64,000 nucleotides of DNA from TMP-86 sp044226865 (GTDB lineage Bacteria > Pseudomonadota > Gammaproteobacteria > Steroidobacterales > Steroidobacteraceae). The translations under genes were made by a program, and so were the position numbers. The stretch's first letter is position 1. The number at the start of each line of letters is the position of its first letter. Shown here one piece after another: positions 25,185-34,061 of the stretch. Under the pieces are notes generated by a model that was not told the DNA's origin, made no database searches, and worked only from the letters and a program-made list of their open reading frames with translations. The DNA is taken from assembly GCA_044226865.1 (NCBI GenBank), contig JBGAGE010000005.1, forward strand, positions 186,001-250,000. The letters run 5' to 3'.

Positions 25185-25432
25185 TTCTTCGCTTTGTCCG
25201 CCAAGGCCTTTGCCTTTTCACGCGCCTTTTTCAACCAGCGCCTCGCCCAGGCGAACTCGAGTCCCAGGATGGCGAGCCCCGCGGGAATCATCAGGAACGC
25301 CGGGCCGGGCAACACGATCATGGCGATGCCCACCAACAGCACGGCGCCGCCTGCGATGGCGATGCCGATGCGCCGCAACCAGGTGAGCCAGGCGGGGCGC
25401 TGCGGCGCAACGGGAACGGGCAGTGGATTCAT
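25181..25432 (-). CDS. PGPGW-family small membrane protein
   Basis: The 83-residue product has a double hydrophobic segment (IAIAGGAVLLVGIAMIVLPG followed by PAFLMIPAGLAILGLEF) centred on LPGPAF, the pattern of the PGPGW family of putative two-helix membrane proteins, and a lysine-rich cytoplasmic tail. No function is established. It overlaps both neighbours by four bases. Confidence 0.78.
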   Translation of the reverse strand: MNPLPVPVAPQRPAWLTWLRRIGIAIAGGAVLLVGIAMIVLPGPAFLMIPAGLAILGLEFAWARRWLKKAREKAKALADKAKK

Positions 25433-26190
25433 GGATCGAGTATCCCCTTTGCGGGCCGCCGCACCATCGGCGCAAGCCCCTCTTGCTCGTGCGCCGCAGC
25501 ATCGATGCCGCCGGCGGAGGCCGGTGCGCCCTCCTCCTCATCCAGCCAGTCGGCATCGGTTGGGCTGAGCAAGAGGCGCCGCTTGCGCCGGCGCAGGCGC
25601 TGGAACCGCGCAAGGCCGGCCGCCAATCCCAACCATTCCGGCCGCAGCAGCAGCGGCGGCGAGGCCGCATCCTCCGCCACCAGGGCAAGCGCCAGTTCGC
25701 GTGCCTGCCCGAGCCAGGCAGGAAGCTTCGCCGGCATGTCCTGCCACGCCGCGATGCGTTCGATGGCGGTCGCCGAGCCTGCGGCGAGCGTCAGCGACAA
25801 CTTCTTTACGGCCACCATCCACTCTTGCGGGGGTAGGTCGGCTGAGGGCAGCGTTCTCAGGAAGATCTCGACCAAGGCGCGCGCCGGCATTTCCTGCACG
25901 GACTGCGCGGAGCCGGCATCGCTCAACAGCAGCGCCAACGGTGGCTGCGCCGCCGCCCAGCGCAGCAGCGTCTCGCTCGAGGAGGCATCGGCAGGCGCAA
26001 GGCCCGCCTCGGTCAGCGCCAGGTTCACCTCGGCGATGAGGATCTGCAGCGCTCCCGGCAGGTCCAGCAGACGGATGCTGGCGCGGTCGGCCGGTGCAAT
26101 CGGCGCTGCCGCCGGGGATTGGCGCTCTCCCAAGCCGGCGGTCAGCGTCCGCAGTGCATCGGCTGGGGCGGGTGTCTTGGGAATTTCCAT
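25429..26190 (-). CDS. Hypothetical protein, Ala/Leu rich
   Basis: The 253-residue protein is not recognised. It is largely alpha-helical by composition, without signal peptide or clear membrane helix, has a basic stretch RLRRRKRRLLL near 208-218 and an acidic patch DWLDEEEGA just after. It starts seven bases downstream of the alpha/beta-hydrolase gene and its stop overlaps the next start (ATGA), so it is a real operon member; close coupling is the main evidence that it is expressed. Confidence 0.65.
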   Translation of the reverse strand: MEIPKTPAPADALRTLTAGLGERQSPAAAPIAPADRASIRLLDLPGALQILIAEVNLALTEAGLAPADASSSETLLRWAAAQPPLALLLSDAGSAQSVQEMPARALVEIFLRTLPSADLPPQEWMVAVKKLSLTLAAGSATAIERIAAWQDMPAKLPAWLGQARELALALVAEDAASPPLLLRPEWLGLAAGLARFQRLRRRKRRLLLSPTDADWLDEEEGAPASAGGIDAAAHEQEGLAPMVRRPAKGILDP

Positions 26191-26197
26191 GGCGGCC

Positions 26198-27091
26198 TCA
26201 ATGTTGCGCCAGGAATTGCTCGATCAAGGGCGCCAGCACCTCGGGGCATTCCAGGTGCATCATGTGGCCGGTGCCCATGATGGTGTGCGTGCGCACGCCG
26301 GCGACCAGGCTCCTGAAATAGGTGTCCGTGCCGTCTTCACCCAACGCCTTGGCGAACTCCGACAATTCGCCGAAGACCATGAGCATCGGCGCACGGATCT
26401 GCCGCCAGAAGTGCTCCGCTTCATCACGGCGGTAGAGCACGGGATTGACGTTCTTGTGGCGCGGATCGCCGAGCAGGTGCACGCGCCCATCGGCTTCGCG
26501 CCGCGCCCAGCTGTGCGCGATGAACAGGGCACGGCTGTCCGACACCCGCGGATAGCGATGGCGGATGCGGCCGGCCAGTTCCTCGAATGATGCGTAGTCG
26601 GGCAATTCCGGCACGCTGCTGACCTGCTCCAGCCACTTGCGCATCTGGCGCGGCGCCTGCTCTGGGCGCGTGCGCGGCAGGCCGAAGCCCTCCAGGTTCA
26701 CGACGCTCCGTACGCGCTCGGGTCGCGATCCCGCGTACAAGCCGGCGATGTTGCCCCCCATCGAATGGCCCACCAGCCGCACCGGCGCGTCCGGGCTGTA
26801 CACCCGCAGCAAGGCATCCAGGTCGGCAAGATAATCGGGGAACCAATAACCGTCGGCCGGCCAGGCCGATCGGCCGAAACCGCGCCAGTCGAGTGCGACC
26901 AGCGGCAGGTCCTCCACCATGGCATCGACCAGGAATTGGAAGGTGTCGCCGGTGTCCAGGAACCCATGAAGCAGGAACACGGGCGGCTCCGCGGCCGTTG
27001 GTTGCGGTCCCCAACAGGTCAGGTGGGTATCCAGGCCCCGCAGCCGGACGCTCGTGTGGCGCGGCGCGCGCCGCGGAACGTAACCGCTCAA
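26198..27091 (-). CDS. Alpha/beta-hydrolase
   Basis: This 297-residue hydrolase has the oxyanion segment LLHGFLDTGDTF, the nucleophile elbow GHSMGGN (Ser near 109), an acid in PMLMVFGELSEF and a catalytic His in GTGHMMHLE near 276. It fits the esterase/lyase-like group of cytoplasmic alpha/beta hydrolases; the substrate is unknown. The start is TTG 27091 (SGYVPRRAP); no better in-frame start exists before the oxyanion segment. It follows the basic peptide gene by ten bases. Confidence 0.85.
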   Translation of the reverse strand: MSGYVPRRAPRHTSVRLRGLDTHLTCWGPQPTAAEPPVFLLHGFLDTGDTFQFLVDAMVEDLPLVALDWRGFGRSAWPADGYWFPDYLADLDALLRVYSPDAPVRLVGHSMGGNIAGLYAGSRPERVRSVVNLEGFGLPRTRPEQAPRQMRKWLEQVSSVPELPDYASFEELAGRIRHRYPRVSDSRALFIAHSWARREADGRVHLLGDPRHKNVNPVLYRRDEAEHFWRQIRAPMLMVFGELSEFAKALGEDGTDTYFRSLVAGVRTHTIMGTGHMMHLECPEVLAPLIEQFLAQH

Positions 27092-27101
27092 CGGCGCTGC
27101 G

Positions 27102-27227
27102 TCAGCGGGGTTTCTGCGGTGGGCGCGTGGGACCGCCGCGGGTGACGCGGGCCTTCTTGGCGGAAACTTTGCCGGACTTGCGTTTGCCCGCCGCGCTCGA
27201 TTTGCGCTTGGTCTTCTTCACTGCCAC
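27102..27227 (-). CDS. Small lysine/arginine-rich protein (41 aa)
   Basis: GTG 27227, preceded by GGAG at six bases, opens a 41-residue product that is almost half Lys/Arg (KKTKRKSSAAGKRK, SAKKARVTRGG). Such composition resembles the tails of histone-like or ribosome-associated peptides, but no family is recognised. The longer frame to 27305 would run into the kinase gene. It is the first gene of the seven-gene minus-strand series and begins 21 bases from the divergent kinase start. Confidence 0.5.
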   Translation of the reverse strand: MAVKKTKRKSSAAGKRKSGKVSAKKARVTRGGPTRPPQKPR

Positions 27228-27248
27228 GGTGTTCTCCAGGTTTGTACA

Positions 27249-29813
27249 ATGGCCGCTCGCTTCACAGGCACCGGCGTCATGACCAACGGCGATCAATCGG
27301 ACCATGCGCAGGCTAAGAATGCGCTTGCCCCGGCAACGGATCTGTCGGGCAGCCGCATCGGCCAGTACCTGATTCTACGCTCACTCGGCATCGGCGGCAT
27401 GGGCGAAGTGTACCTGGCCGAGCGTGCCGACCAGCAATTCGAGCAGCGCGTGGCCATCAAGGTCGTGCGCGGCGGAGTGCTGGCGCGCAACGTGCAATCG
27501 CGATTCAAGGCCGAGCGCCAGATCCTGGCGCAACTCGACCATCCGAACATCGCGAGATTGCTCGACGGCGGCTCGCTGCCCGATGGTTCGGCCTACATCG
27601 TGATGGAATACGTCGACGGCATCGCCATCGATGCCTACTGCGACCAGCATCGCTTGGACCTGCCCGCGCGCCTGCGGCTGTTCCAGACGGTCTGTGGCGC
27701 GGTGCACTCGGCGCACCAGAACCTGATCGTGCATCGCGACCTCAAGCCCTCCAACATCCTGGTGAACACCGAGGGCACGCCCAAGCTCCTTGATTTCGGC
27801 ATTGCGAAGCTCCTGGATGAGCGCCAGGCCGTGCAGCACACGCTGGCGATGACACATGCGGATTTTCGCGTGATGACGCCCGACCACGCCAGTCCGGAGC
27901 AGGTGCGCGGCGAGCCCATCACCACGGCGAGCGACGTGTACGTGCTGGGTGTGGTGCTCTACGAACTGCTCACGGGCACGCGGCCATTCATCATCCCTTC
28001 GCTGCGCCTCGCCGACATCGAGCGCGTGATCTGCGAGCAGGAACCGGCACGGCCCAGCGATGCCATCGGCGAAGGTCCCGACGCCACCGTGCTCGAGCTT
28101 GCGGAACGGCGCGGTGTGAACCCGGCGCGCCTGCGGCGCGCGCTGCAGGGCGACCTCGACAACATCGTGCTGATGGCCATGCGCAAGGAACCCGCGCGCC
28201 GCTATGGCTCGGCACAGCAGATGGCCAGCGACATCCAGCGCCATCTGGATGGCATGCCGGTGATTGCGCGACCCGACACCTTCGCGTATCGCGCGGACAA
28301 GTTCGTGCGCCGCAACTGGATCGGCGTGGCGGCGGGCGCAATGCTGTTCTTCATCACCGCGGCGTTCGCGGCGATCACCTGGCGCCAATCGCTGCACCTC
28401 GCCGCCGAGCGCGATGAGGTGGCAATGCAGCGCGCCAGCGCCGAGCGGGAACGCGCGCGCGCCGAGGAGGTTTCGGACTTTTTGATCAACCTGTTCAAGC
28501 TCTCCGATCCGGAGGAGAACCGCGGCAACCAGGTGACGGCGCGCGAGTTGCTCAGTTCCGGCGCGCAGCGCCTGCGCACCGGATTGGCGGACCAGCCGGC
28601 GACGCGCGCGGCGCTGCTGTCGACGGTCGGCTCGGTGTACAACAGCCTGGGCTTGTACGCGGATGCATTGCCTGTGCTGCAGGAATCCCTCGCCCTGCAG
28701 CGCGATGCCGACGATCACGTGCACCTGGCCACGCTCCTCGCGCTGGGCCGCGCGCGGCTGGGCTCATCCGACCTTACCGGCGCCGACGGCTCGCTGCAGG
28801 ACGCATTGCGCCTCGCGCAAAGCCGTTATGGCGCCGCAAGCCTCGATACGGCGCGCGCGCTGTGGGAGCTGGGCGAACTGCGGCATGCGCAGGGAAGATT
28901 CCGCGATGCCGAAGGCTTGTACAAGCGCGCCCTGGGCATCTTCGAAACCCAGCACGCCTCGCCCACCGACGTCTCCTGGCTGCTGGATGATCTGGGCAAG
29001 ATCTACGAGCGCGAACAGCAGTGGCCGCTGGCGCGGCGAACCTACGAACGTGCGCTGGAGATCGACAAGCAACTGCTCGGCGCAGACCACCCGCGCGTCG
29101 CCGTGCACCTGCACAACCTTGCCTTCGTCATGGAAAACCTTGGCGATGTCGGCCACGCGGAGGAACTGTATCGCGATGCCATCCAGCGCAACGAACGCGC
29201 CTATGGAGAGCATCACCCGGTCACGGCCACGGCCTGGGGCAATTACGGACTGCTGCTGCAAAGGCTGGGGCGCCTGCAAGAGGCGGAGGGCTATCTGCGG
29301 CGCGCGCTGAGCGTCATGCTGCAGCTGTATGGGCCGCAGCATTTCGATGTGGCCTACAACCGTGTGAGCCTCGGCCTGTTGCTGCACGACAAGGGGGATC
29401 TCGCGGGAGCGGAGAGCGAGTACCGCCAGGCGCTGGCGGTGTACGACAAAACCCTGCCGCCGCAACATCAATGGCGGGCCTCCGCGCTGATGCACCTGGC
29501 GCGGCTGCTGGCCGAGCGCGGCCGCGGCGAGGAGGCGCTGCTGCTCGCGGACAAATCCATCGCCATCTGGACGGCCACTTCGCCGGCGGGCAGCCCCAAG
29601 ACCGCGCAGGCGCATGCCATCCACGGTTATGCGTTGCTGCAACTCGGCCAGGCGCAGGCTGCGGCGGCGGAACTCGACGCCGCCCTGCCCACGCTGCTCG
29701 CGGCGCGCGGCGCGAACGACGTGTTTGCGCGCAAGGCGCAGAAGTGGCGAGACACGGCGCGCAGCCGCTTGCCGCACGCCGTCCAGGTGCCGGGTGCAGG
29801 TCCTGCAGCCTGA
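27249..29813 (+). CDS. Membrane Ser/Thr protein kinase with TPR repeats
   Basis: The 854-residue protein has a eukaryotic-like kinase domain at 35-320: G-loop LGIGGMGEV (46-53), Lys71, HRDLKPSN (162-169), DFG (182-184) and SPEQ. One membrane helix follows (GVAAGAMLFFITAAFAAITW, about 358-377), then about ten tetratricopeptide-like repeats to the C-terminus (SLGLYADALPVLQESLAL, HNLAFVMENLGDVGHAEELY). The kinase is cytoplasmic and the TPR region would be periplasmic, suggesting it senses partners outside the membrane. ATG 27279 is an alternative start. No cognate phosphatase is adjacent. Confidence 0.92.
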   Translation: MAARFTGTGVMTNGDQSDHAQAKNALAPATDLSGSRIGQYLILRSLGIGGMGEVYLAERADQQFEQRVAIKVVRGGVLARNVQSRFKAERQILAQLDHPNIARLLDGGSLPDGSAYIVMEYVDGIAIDAYCDQHRLDLPARLRLFQTVCGAVHSAHQNLIVHRDLKPSNILVNTEGTPKLLDFGIAKLLDERQAVQHTLAMTHADFRVMTPDHASPEQVRGEPITTASDVYVLGVVLYELLTGTRPFIIPSLRLADIERVICEQEPARPSDAIGEGPDATVLELAERRGVNPARLRRALQGDLDNIVLMAMRKEPARRYGSAQQMASDIQRHLDGMPVIARPDTFAYRADKFVRRNWIGVAAGAMLFFITAAFAAITWRQSLHLAAERDEVAMQRASAERERARAEEVSDFLINLFKLSDPEENRGNQVTARELLSSGAQRLRTGLADQPATRAALLSTVGSVYNSLGLYADALPVLQESLALQRDADDHVHLATLLALGRARLGSSDLTGADGSLQDALRLAQSRYGAASLDTARALWELGELRHAQGRFRDAEGLYKRALGIFETQHASPTDVSWLLDDLGKIYEREQQWPLARRTYERALEIDKQLLGADHPRVAVHLHNLAFVMENLGDVGHAEELYRDAIQRNERAYGEHHPVTATAWGNYGLLLQRLGRLQEAEGYLRRALSVMLQLYGPQHFDVAYNRVSLGLLLHDKGDLAGAESEYRQALAVYDKTLPPQHQWRASALMHLARLLAERGRGEEALLLADKSIAIWTATSPAGSPKTAQAHAIHGYALLQLGQAQAAAAELDAALPTLLAARGANDVFARKAQKWRDTARSRLPHAVQVPGAGPAA

Positions 29814-29839
29814 GTTCCGGCGGCCTTGCTACGGCCTCG

Positions 29840-30715
29840 TCAGCGTCCCTCGCCTTTCAGCGGCAATGCCTTTTCAATGGCCACCAGCGATCCAGGCCGT
29901 CCGCTCGGATCGAAGAACGTAAACCGGCCGTCGTGATTGACCGACGCGCTGACCTGCTGCACGTTGTCCGAACCCGGGTAGCGCTGCTGCAGGCGGATCA
30001 CGACACGCTGCGCCTCGGCCTCCTGCACCGACGCAAGCCAGCCCTTGGCGCCGCAATTGCCGGGTAGCTCCGCTTCGGCCGCTCGATACGAGGGCTGCGC
30101 GTCCGTCGCATCATTGAGCAGCACGGTGAGAAAGGTTCCGTCACAGCGGAAGGAGGCCCAGCCCCAGCCCAGCACCAGATCCGTCCTGCCATCTGCATCC
30201 ACGTCGGCCGCTGCCAGGAAATCAGGCTTGTCGGAGAAGCGCTTCGCTTCAGGACCATCGCTCACGGCTTGCCTCGCGTTCAACGAGCGTACCCGCTGCT
30301 GCAGCCACTGATTGGCCGCGCCTATTTGGGCTACGGTGAGTTCGGATCGGTCCGTGGGCACGGGCCGGCGCGTTGTTGCGGCGGGTGATGCGCGCTCATT
30401 GCGCGCCTTGCCTGCAGCAGCAGATGCGCCTGCGCCGCCGACCTCGCAGTTCAAACCGCCACGTTCAAGCCTGGCGGCAAGTTCAGCGGCACGGGAATCG
30501 CAATAGAGGGGATCGCCGCGCGCCGACCATAGCGTGCGCGTAGAGCCGTCCTTGACGTAGTCGACGCGACAGCCGCCATCGGCCTGCCGATGAATGCGGA
30601 TTTCGCGGCTCTCCACGGCCGAACGGCAGACGGTGAGGGAATCCGCCGCGGGCGCCGCCCGCAGCATAGGCGTGCACATCACGGCGGCAATGGCAAATGA
30701 CGCAGGGTGTTTCAT
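29840..30715 (-). CDS. Secreted protein with a VCBS/FG-GAP-like Asp motif, function unknown
   Basis: The 291-residue product has an N-terminal signal (MKHPASFAIAAVMCTPMLRA) and several cysteines. DVDADGRTDLVLGWGW near 190-205 resembles the Asp-rich calcium loops of VCBS/FG-GAP repeats, and FFDPSGRPGSLVAI closes the protein. The rest matches no family I recognise. It is convergent with the kinase gene, 26 bases away. Confidence 0.65.
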   Translation of the reverse strand: MKHPASFAIAAVMCTPMLRAAPAADSLTVCRSAVESREIRIHRQADGGCRVDYVKDGSTRTLWSARGDPLYCDSRAAELAARLERGGLNCEVGGAGASAAAGKARNERASPAATTRRPVPTDRSELTVAQIGAANQWLQQRVRSLNARQAVSDGPEAKRFSDKPDFLAAADVDADGRTDLVLGWGWASFRCDGTFLTVLLNDATDAQPSYRAAEAELPGNCGAKGWLASVQEAEAQRVVIRLQQRYPGSDNVQQVSASVNHDGRFTFFDPSGRPGSLVAIEKALPLKGEGR

Positions 30716-30768
30716 CCGGGCGAGGGCCTCATTGGAACGGACACCGCAAGCTACTTTATCATTCCCAC

Positions 30769-32235
30769 ATGACCACTTGCTTCTCCAAGCAAAGCCTGTC
30801 GCGCCTGATCTGCGGGCTGGCCCTGCCGTTCCTCATGACGGTGGCGAGTTCCGCACCACTTGAGGCCGATCTCATCATCCGCCACGCCACCATCGTCGAT
30901 GTAGAACACGCTGCGCTGCTCGCCGACCAGTCCGTGGCAGTGCGCGAGGGGATAATCGCGGAGGTGGGGGCGGATGCGGCGGTCGCGAAGAAGTGGCACG
31001 CGCGCACCAGCGTCGACGCCGGCAATCGCTACCTGATCCCCGGCCTCTGGGATATGCATGTGCACTTTGGTGGCGGGCCGGAACTCATCGAGGAAAATCT
31101 TGCCCTGCTCAATCTCTACATTGCGCATGGCATCACCACCATACGTGACTGCTCGGGCGATTTGCCGCGGGAAGTGTTGACTTGGCGCGGCCAGATCCAG
31201 CAGGAAAAGCTCCTGGGTCCGCAGCTGTTCACGTCCGGCGCCAAGCTCGAAGGCATCCACCCGGTGTGGAAGGGCACGCTGGAAGTCGGCAGCGAGGCCG
31301 ACGTCGATGCCGCCGTTTCGCGCCTGCTGCGCGATCGGGTCGACTTCGTCAAGATCACCGACAGCAGCATCGATCCAAAGATCTTTCTTTATGCGCTGCG
31401 GCGCGTGCACGGCATCGGCCTGCGCGCCTCCGGACACATTCCCTTGCAGTTGACCGTGGCACAGGCTGTCGACGCCGGCATCAGCTCCATCGAACACATC
31501 GACTATGCCTACAAGGCAGGCGTGAAGGATGAAGGCACGATCGCCGCGGACTTTGCCGCTGGGCGCATCAATCGCGCCGAAGCCTACCGGCGCATCGATG
31601 CAGGATTCGATCCGAGCACGGCGCGCGCCGCCTACGCCGAGCTGGCACGCAAGGGAGTGTCGGTCACGCCCACTTTGAACGGCAGCCGCATCACCGATTG
31701 GCTCGACAGCGAAGATCATTCCCACGACGCCTACCTCGCCTACATTGGACCCAAGCTCCGCAAGACCTACGATTGGCGCATCCAACGAGCCAATCGCGCG
31801 ACGCCGGCCGAGGTCGAGTACCGCCACCAGCATTTCGCGCACCTCGCTGCCATCCTGCCGCTGCTGCAGCAGGCCGGCGTCACCATCATGGCGGGCACCG
31901 ATGCGGGCTTCCTCAACTCCTTCGACTATCCAGGTATCGGCCTGCACGACGAACTGAGTCTTTTCGTCAAGTCAGGACTGACGGCATCGCAGGCGCTTGC
32001 GTCGGCGACCCGCGCCGGCCCCGCCTGGTTCGGGCTTGCGGATCAGTACGGCGGCGTGTCCACCGGCAAGGTTGCGGACTTGGTGCTCCTCGATCAGGAC
32101 CCGCTCAAGGACATCCAGGCTACGCGTGCCATTCGCGCGGTGGTGCTGCGCGGCCGGTTGCTCGACCGGGCGGCGCTGGATAAGTTGCTGCAGGAGACGC
32201 GCGACAAGGTTGCGCGATGGAATGCCGCGCCTTAG
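30769..32235 (+). CDS. Exported amidohydrolase
   Basis: From ATG 30769 the product is 488 residues with a signal segment (LICGLALPFLMTVASSA). The metal-dependent amidohydrolase barrel shows LIPGLWDMHVHFGG (HxH), FVKITDSS, RASGHIPLQL (His), SSIEHIDY (His) and MAGTDAGFL (Asp), with TGKVADLVLLDQDPL at the end. Members cleave cyclic amides, peptides or C-N bonds; imidazolonepropionase- or prolidase-like activity is possible. The longer frame from 30697 would enter the neighbouring divergent gene. Confidence 0.88.
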   Translation: MTTCFSKQSLSRLICGLALPFLMTVASSAPLEADLIIRHATIVDVEHAALLADQSVAVREGIIAEVGADAAVAKKWHARTSVDAGNRYLIPGLWDMHVHFGGGPELIEENLALLNLYIAHGITTIRDCSGDLPREVLTWRGQIQQEKLLGPQLFTSGAKLEGIHPVWKGTLEVGSEADVDAAVSRLLRDRVDFVKITDSSIDPKIFLYALRRVHGIGLRASGHIPLQLTVAQAVDAGISSIEHIDYAYKAGVKDEGTIAADFAAGRINRAEAYRRIDAGFDPSTARAAYAELARKGVSVTPTLNGSRITDWLDSEDHSHDAYLAYIGPKLRKTYDWRIQRANRATPAEVEYRHQHFAHLAAILPLLQQAGVTIMAGTDAGFLNSFDYPGIGLHDELSLFVKSGLTASQALASATRAGPAWFGLADQYGGVSTGKVADLVLLDQDPLKDIQATRAIRAVVLRGRLLDRAALDKLLQETRDKVARWNAAP

Positions 32236-32409
32236 ACGTGGCGTCGTTCGAGCAAGTGCCAGACCTTGACTACGCCATGGCCGGCCTCGCGTTGAGTGGT
32301 GCTGCCCCAATGCAGGGTTGGAGACGGCGAAATCTGTCAGACAAATGGACGCCTATGCGCGGGGGCTGGCCTCCCGCCCCGACCTCCAGGTCAAGTCAAT
32401 CGTGGGGTA

Positions 32410-32589
32410 TTAAGGCGAGAGCATCTCGTCGATCTGTTGCGGCGTGGCCTCTACCATCTCGTTTTTTTCATTTTTCACTTCCAAATGCCATCCCTTCTCG
32501 AGGTGACGCGAAAGCTGCTCGCGCTCGATCTGCAATTCAATTTTCTTACGACGCACCGTGACCATTTTCGGTTTCATCACTGCTGACAT
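32410..32589 (-). CDS. Small hypothetical protein (59 aa)
   Basis: ATG 32589 sits seven bases after a perfect GGAGG, the best ribosome site in this part of the window, and opens a 59-residue charged product (KPKMVTVRRKKIELQIERE, HLEKGWHLEVKNEKNEMVEA). It is likely soluble and helix-rich. No family is recognised. It lies alone between the amidohydrolase and the low-G+C patch. Confidence 0.55.
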   Translation of the reverse strand: MSAVMKPKMVTVRRKKIELQIEREQLSRHLEKGWHLEVKNEKNEMVEATPQQIDEMLSP

Positions 32590-32891
32590 GGCATTGCCTC
32601 CGATTTGCAAATTTCAATCCCAGGTAAGCGTAGGTTCAATGGCCCCGAGGAAGCGGGAGGATCGTCACAGTTCTTCGGCCGTACTTGGAGACTGCGGTCA
32701 TATATGGGGGACACCCATTCTGACCCGGAGCTGCCGGTCGCGAGCGTCCGCTATCGGGGGTGCCATTGCGCCGCCAATCGCCAAGCGAACCAGGCGAAGC
32801 AATTGCCTGTGGAAGGATCGAAGTGTTATCTGCTACGGTCACGGTGTCTTTCACTGCCCATCAGCCGACTAAATCGCAGTAGCCGCATATC
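32590..32891. other. Intergenic region with one repeat copy, no gene seen
   Basis: No convincing coding frame was found in these 302 bases: short open frames lack ribosome sites and recognisable sequence. It contains repeat copy 1 (32721-32764). Confidence 0.5.
32721..32764 (+). repeat. Dispersed repeat copy 1 (~45 bp)
   Basis: It begins TGACCCGGAGCTGCCGGTCG and continues with CGAGCGTCCGCT. It shares this order with copies 2 and 3; the 3' part is the most diverged. Confidence 0.6.
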
Positions 32892-33341
32892 TTGGATACC
32901 GAATCCGCCATCGAGCTTGTAGAGATCCTCTTCGACTATCAGTACGACATGATCTGGTTGCGGCGCGGCGCGTGGGGCATGAACCACGTCGAGTTTCTAT
33001 TCGTGGAAACTTCGCGGGTCATAGTGGCGCATCCCGAATTGAAAGATTGGATCGTTCGAGCGATCGAGTTCTCGATTCGGGAAGGTTACGAACGAAACGG
33101 TGGAGCGAGGCCTCGGCCACGAGGCTTCATTCTTGAGGAGTTTGTATTATTCTTTGTGCACTATACCCGTTGGCCGGAATTCAATTCGCTCGCGACAAGA
33201 GTTCGAGGAACTCCGGCTGATCTTTGGCGTTCCAACCTTGTGAGCCGCTGGTCCGAGCAGATTGACGCTGCGCTTCGGGACGATTGGGAAGACAAGATGT
33301 TCTTCGAGTGTTTCAGCGGCGAGCCGTCGACACATCACTGA
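32892..33341 (+). CDS. Hypothetical protein (149 aa) in low-G+C patch
   Basis: The frame opens with TTG 32892 and encodes an aromatic- and acid-rich soluble protein (LVEILFDYQYDMIW, EEFVLFFVHYTRWPEF, DDWEDKMFFECF). An ATG at 32949 is an alternative start; neither has a clear ribosome site. It has no recognised domain. Base composition is visibly lower in G+C than in flanking genes, and repeat copy 2 follows the stop by about 60 bases. Confidence 0.55.
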   Translation: MDTESAIELVEILFDYQYDMIWLRRGAWGMNHVEFLFVETSRVIVAHPELKDWIVRAIEFSIREGYERNGGARPRPRGFILEEFVLFFVHYTRWPEFNSLATRVRGTPADLWRSNLVSRWSEQIDAALRDDWEDKMFFECFSGEPSTHH

Positions 33342-33400
33342 TTGCCGTATGGATATGACCAATAGGTTGAATCCGTCGGCGGACCTAGTTCGGCAGGAGT

Positions 33401-33445
33401 TGACCCGGACCTGCCGATCGCGAATGACTGCTTTGAGGGCAGCAG
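33401..33445 (+). repeat. Dispersed repeat copy 2 (~45 bp)
   Basis: It begins TGACCCGGACCTGCCGATCG, then CGAATGACTGCTTT, and ends GGGCAGCAG. CTGCC near the start can pair with GGCAG near the end, giving a stem-loop. Confidence 0.65.
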
Positions 33446-33532
33446 AAACAACATAGATTCGCCATATCCACTTGCCGGAGATAACATCTTGATGAGGAAG
33501 TCGGGCAGCATCCAAACCAACTGGAGCGTCAA

Positions 33533-33952
33533 ATGAAAAGCTGTACACGCATCATCCTCCTTACATTTGCCTTGTTTGTCTCCGCCGCTAAGGCTCAAGA
33601 TTCTCAGTTAACTTCTCAAGCGGAGGCCTCTGCGCTGCGTTGGTTGGCATTGACCGATACAGGCCGTTTTGATCAGAGCTGGACCGAAGCTGCAGAGATG
33701 TTCCAAGCAAATATTGCGAAGGCTGCTTGGGCGTCAGCGGCCGCCAATGCTCGGTCGCCCTTGGGCCACGTTCTTTCTCGAAAGGTACGTTCGGCCAAGT
33801 ACGCTCGCTCGCTTCCCGGTGTTCCTGACGGCGAATACGTCGTAATTCAATTTGAGACGTCATTCGAGAAAAAGGTTAACGCAACTGAGCTTGTTACACC
33901 CGTACGTGAGAAGGATGGATCCTGGAAAGTCTCCGGCTATTTCATCAAGTAA
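33533..33952 (+). CDS. Exported DUF4019-like protein
   Basis: The 139-residue product has a signal peptide (MKSCTRIILLTFALFVSAAKA) and a single domain with ALRWLALTDTGRFDQSWTEAA, VSRKVRSAKY-like and GEYVVIQFETSFEKK segments, the pattern of DUF4019 proteins, a cystatin/NTF2-like fold of unknown role. It closes with GSWKVSGYFIK. It would be periplasmic. It lies in the lower-G+C patch, convergent with a lipoprotein gene across repeat copy 3. Confidence 0.78.
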   Translation: MKSCTRIILLTFALFVSAAKAQDSQLTSQAEASALRWLALTDTGRFDQSWTEAAEMFQANIAKAAWASAAANARSPLGHVLSRKVRSAKYARSLPGVPDGEYVVIQFETSFEKKVNATELVTPVREKDGSWKVSGYFIK

Positions 33953-33971
33953 TTGCCGACGTCGCCGCTCG

Positions 33972-34016
33972 TGACCCGCAGCCGCCCTCCGCCAACGACT
34001 GCTTGCGGGCGGCTCC
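33972..34016 (+). repeat. Dispersed repeat copy 3 (~45 bp)
   Basis: It begins TGACCCGCAGCCGCCCTCCG and continues CCAACGACTGCTTGCGGGCGGC. GCCGCCC pairs with GGGCGGC (7 bp), so it is a stem-loop lying between convergent genes, where it could help end transcription. Confidence 0.65.
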
Positions 34017-34061
34017 AATTGAAAGCGCCGGATCCATCTTCGCAATTCAGTGAACAGAGTC

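Noticed and set aside
32636..32854. Open minus-strand frame of 72 codons
   Set aside because: It has no ribosome site, its composition is irregular, and it runs through a repeat copy.
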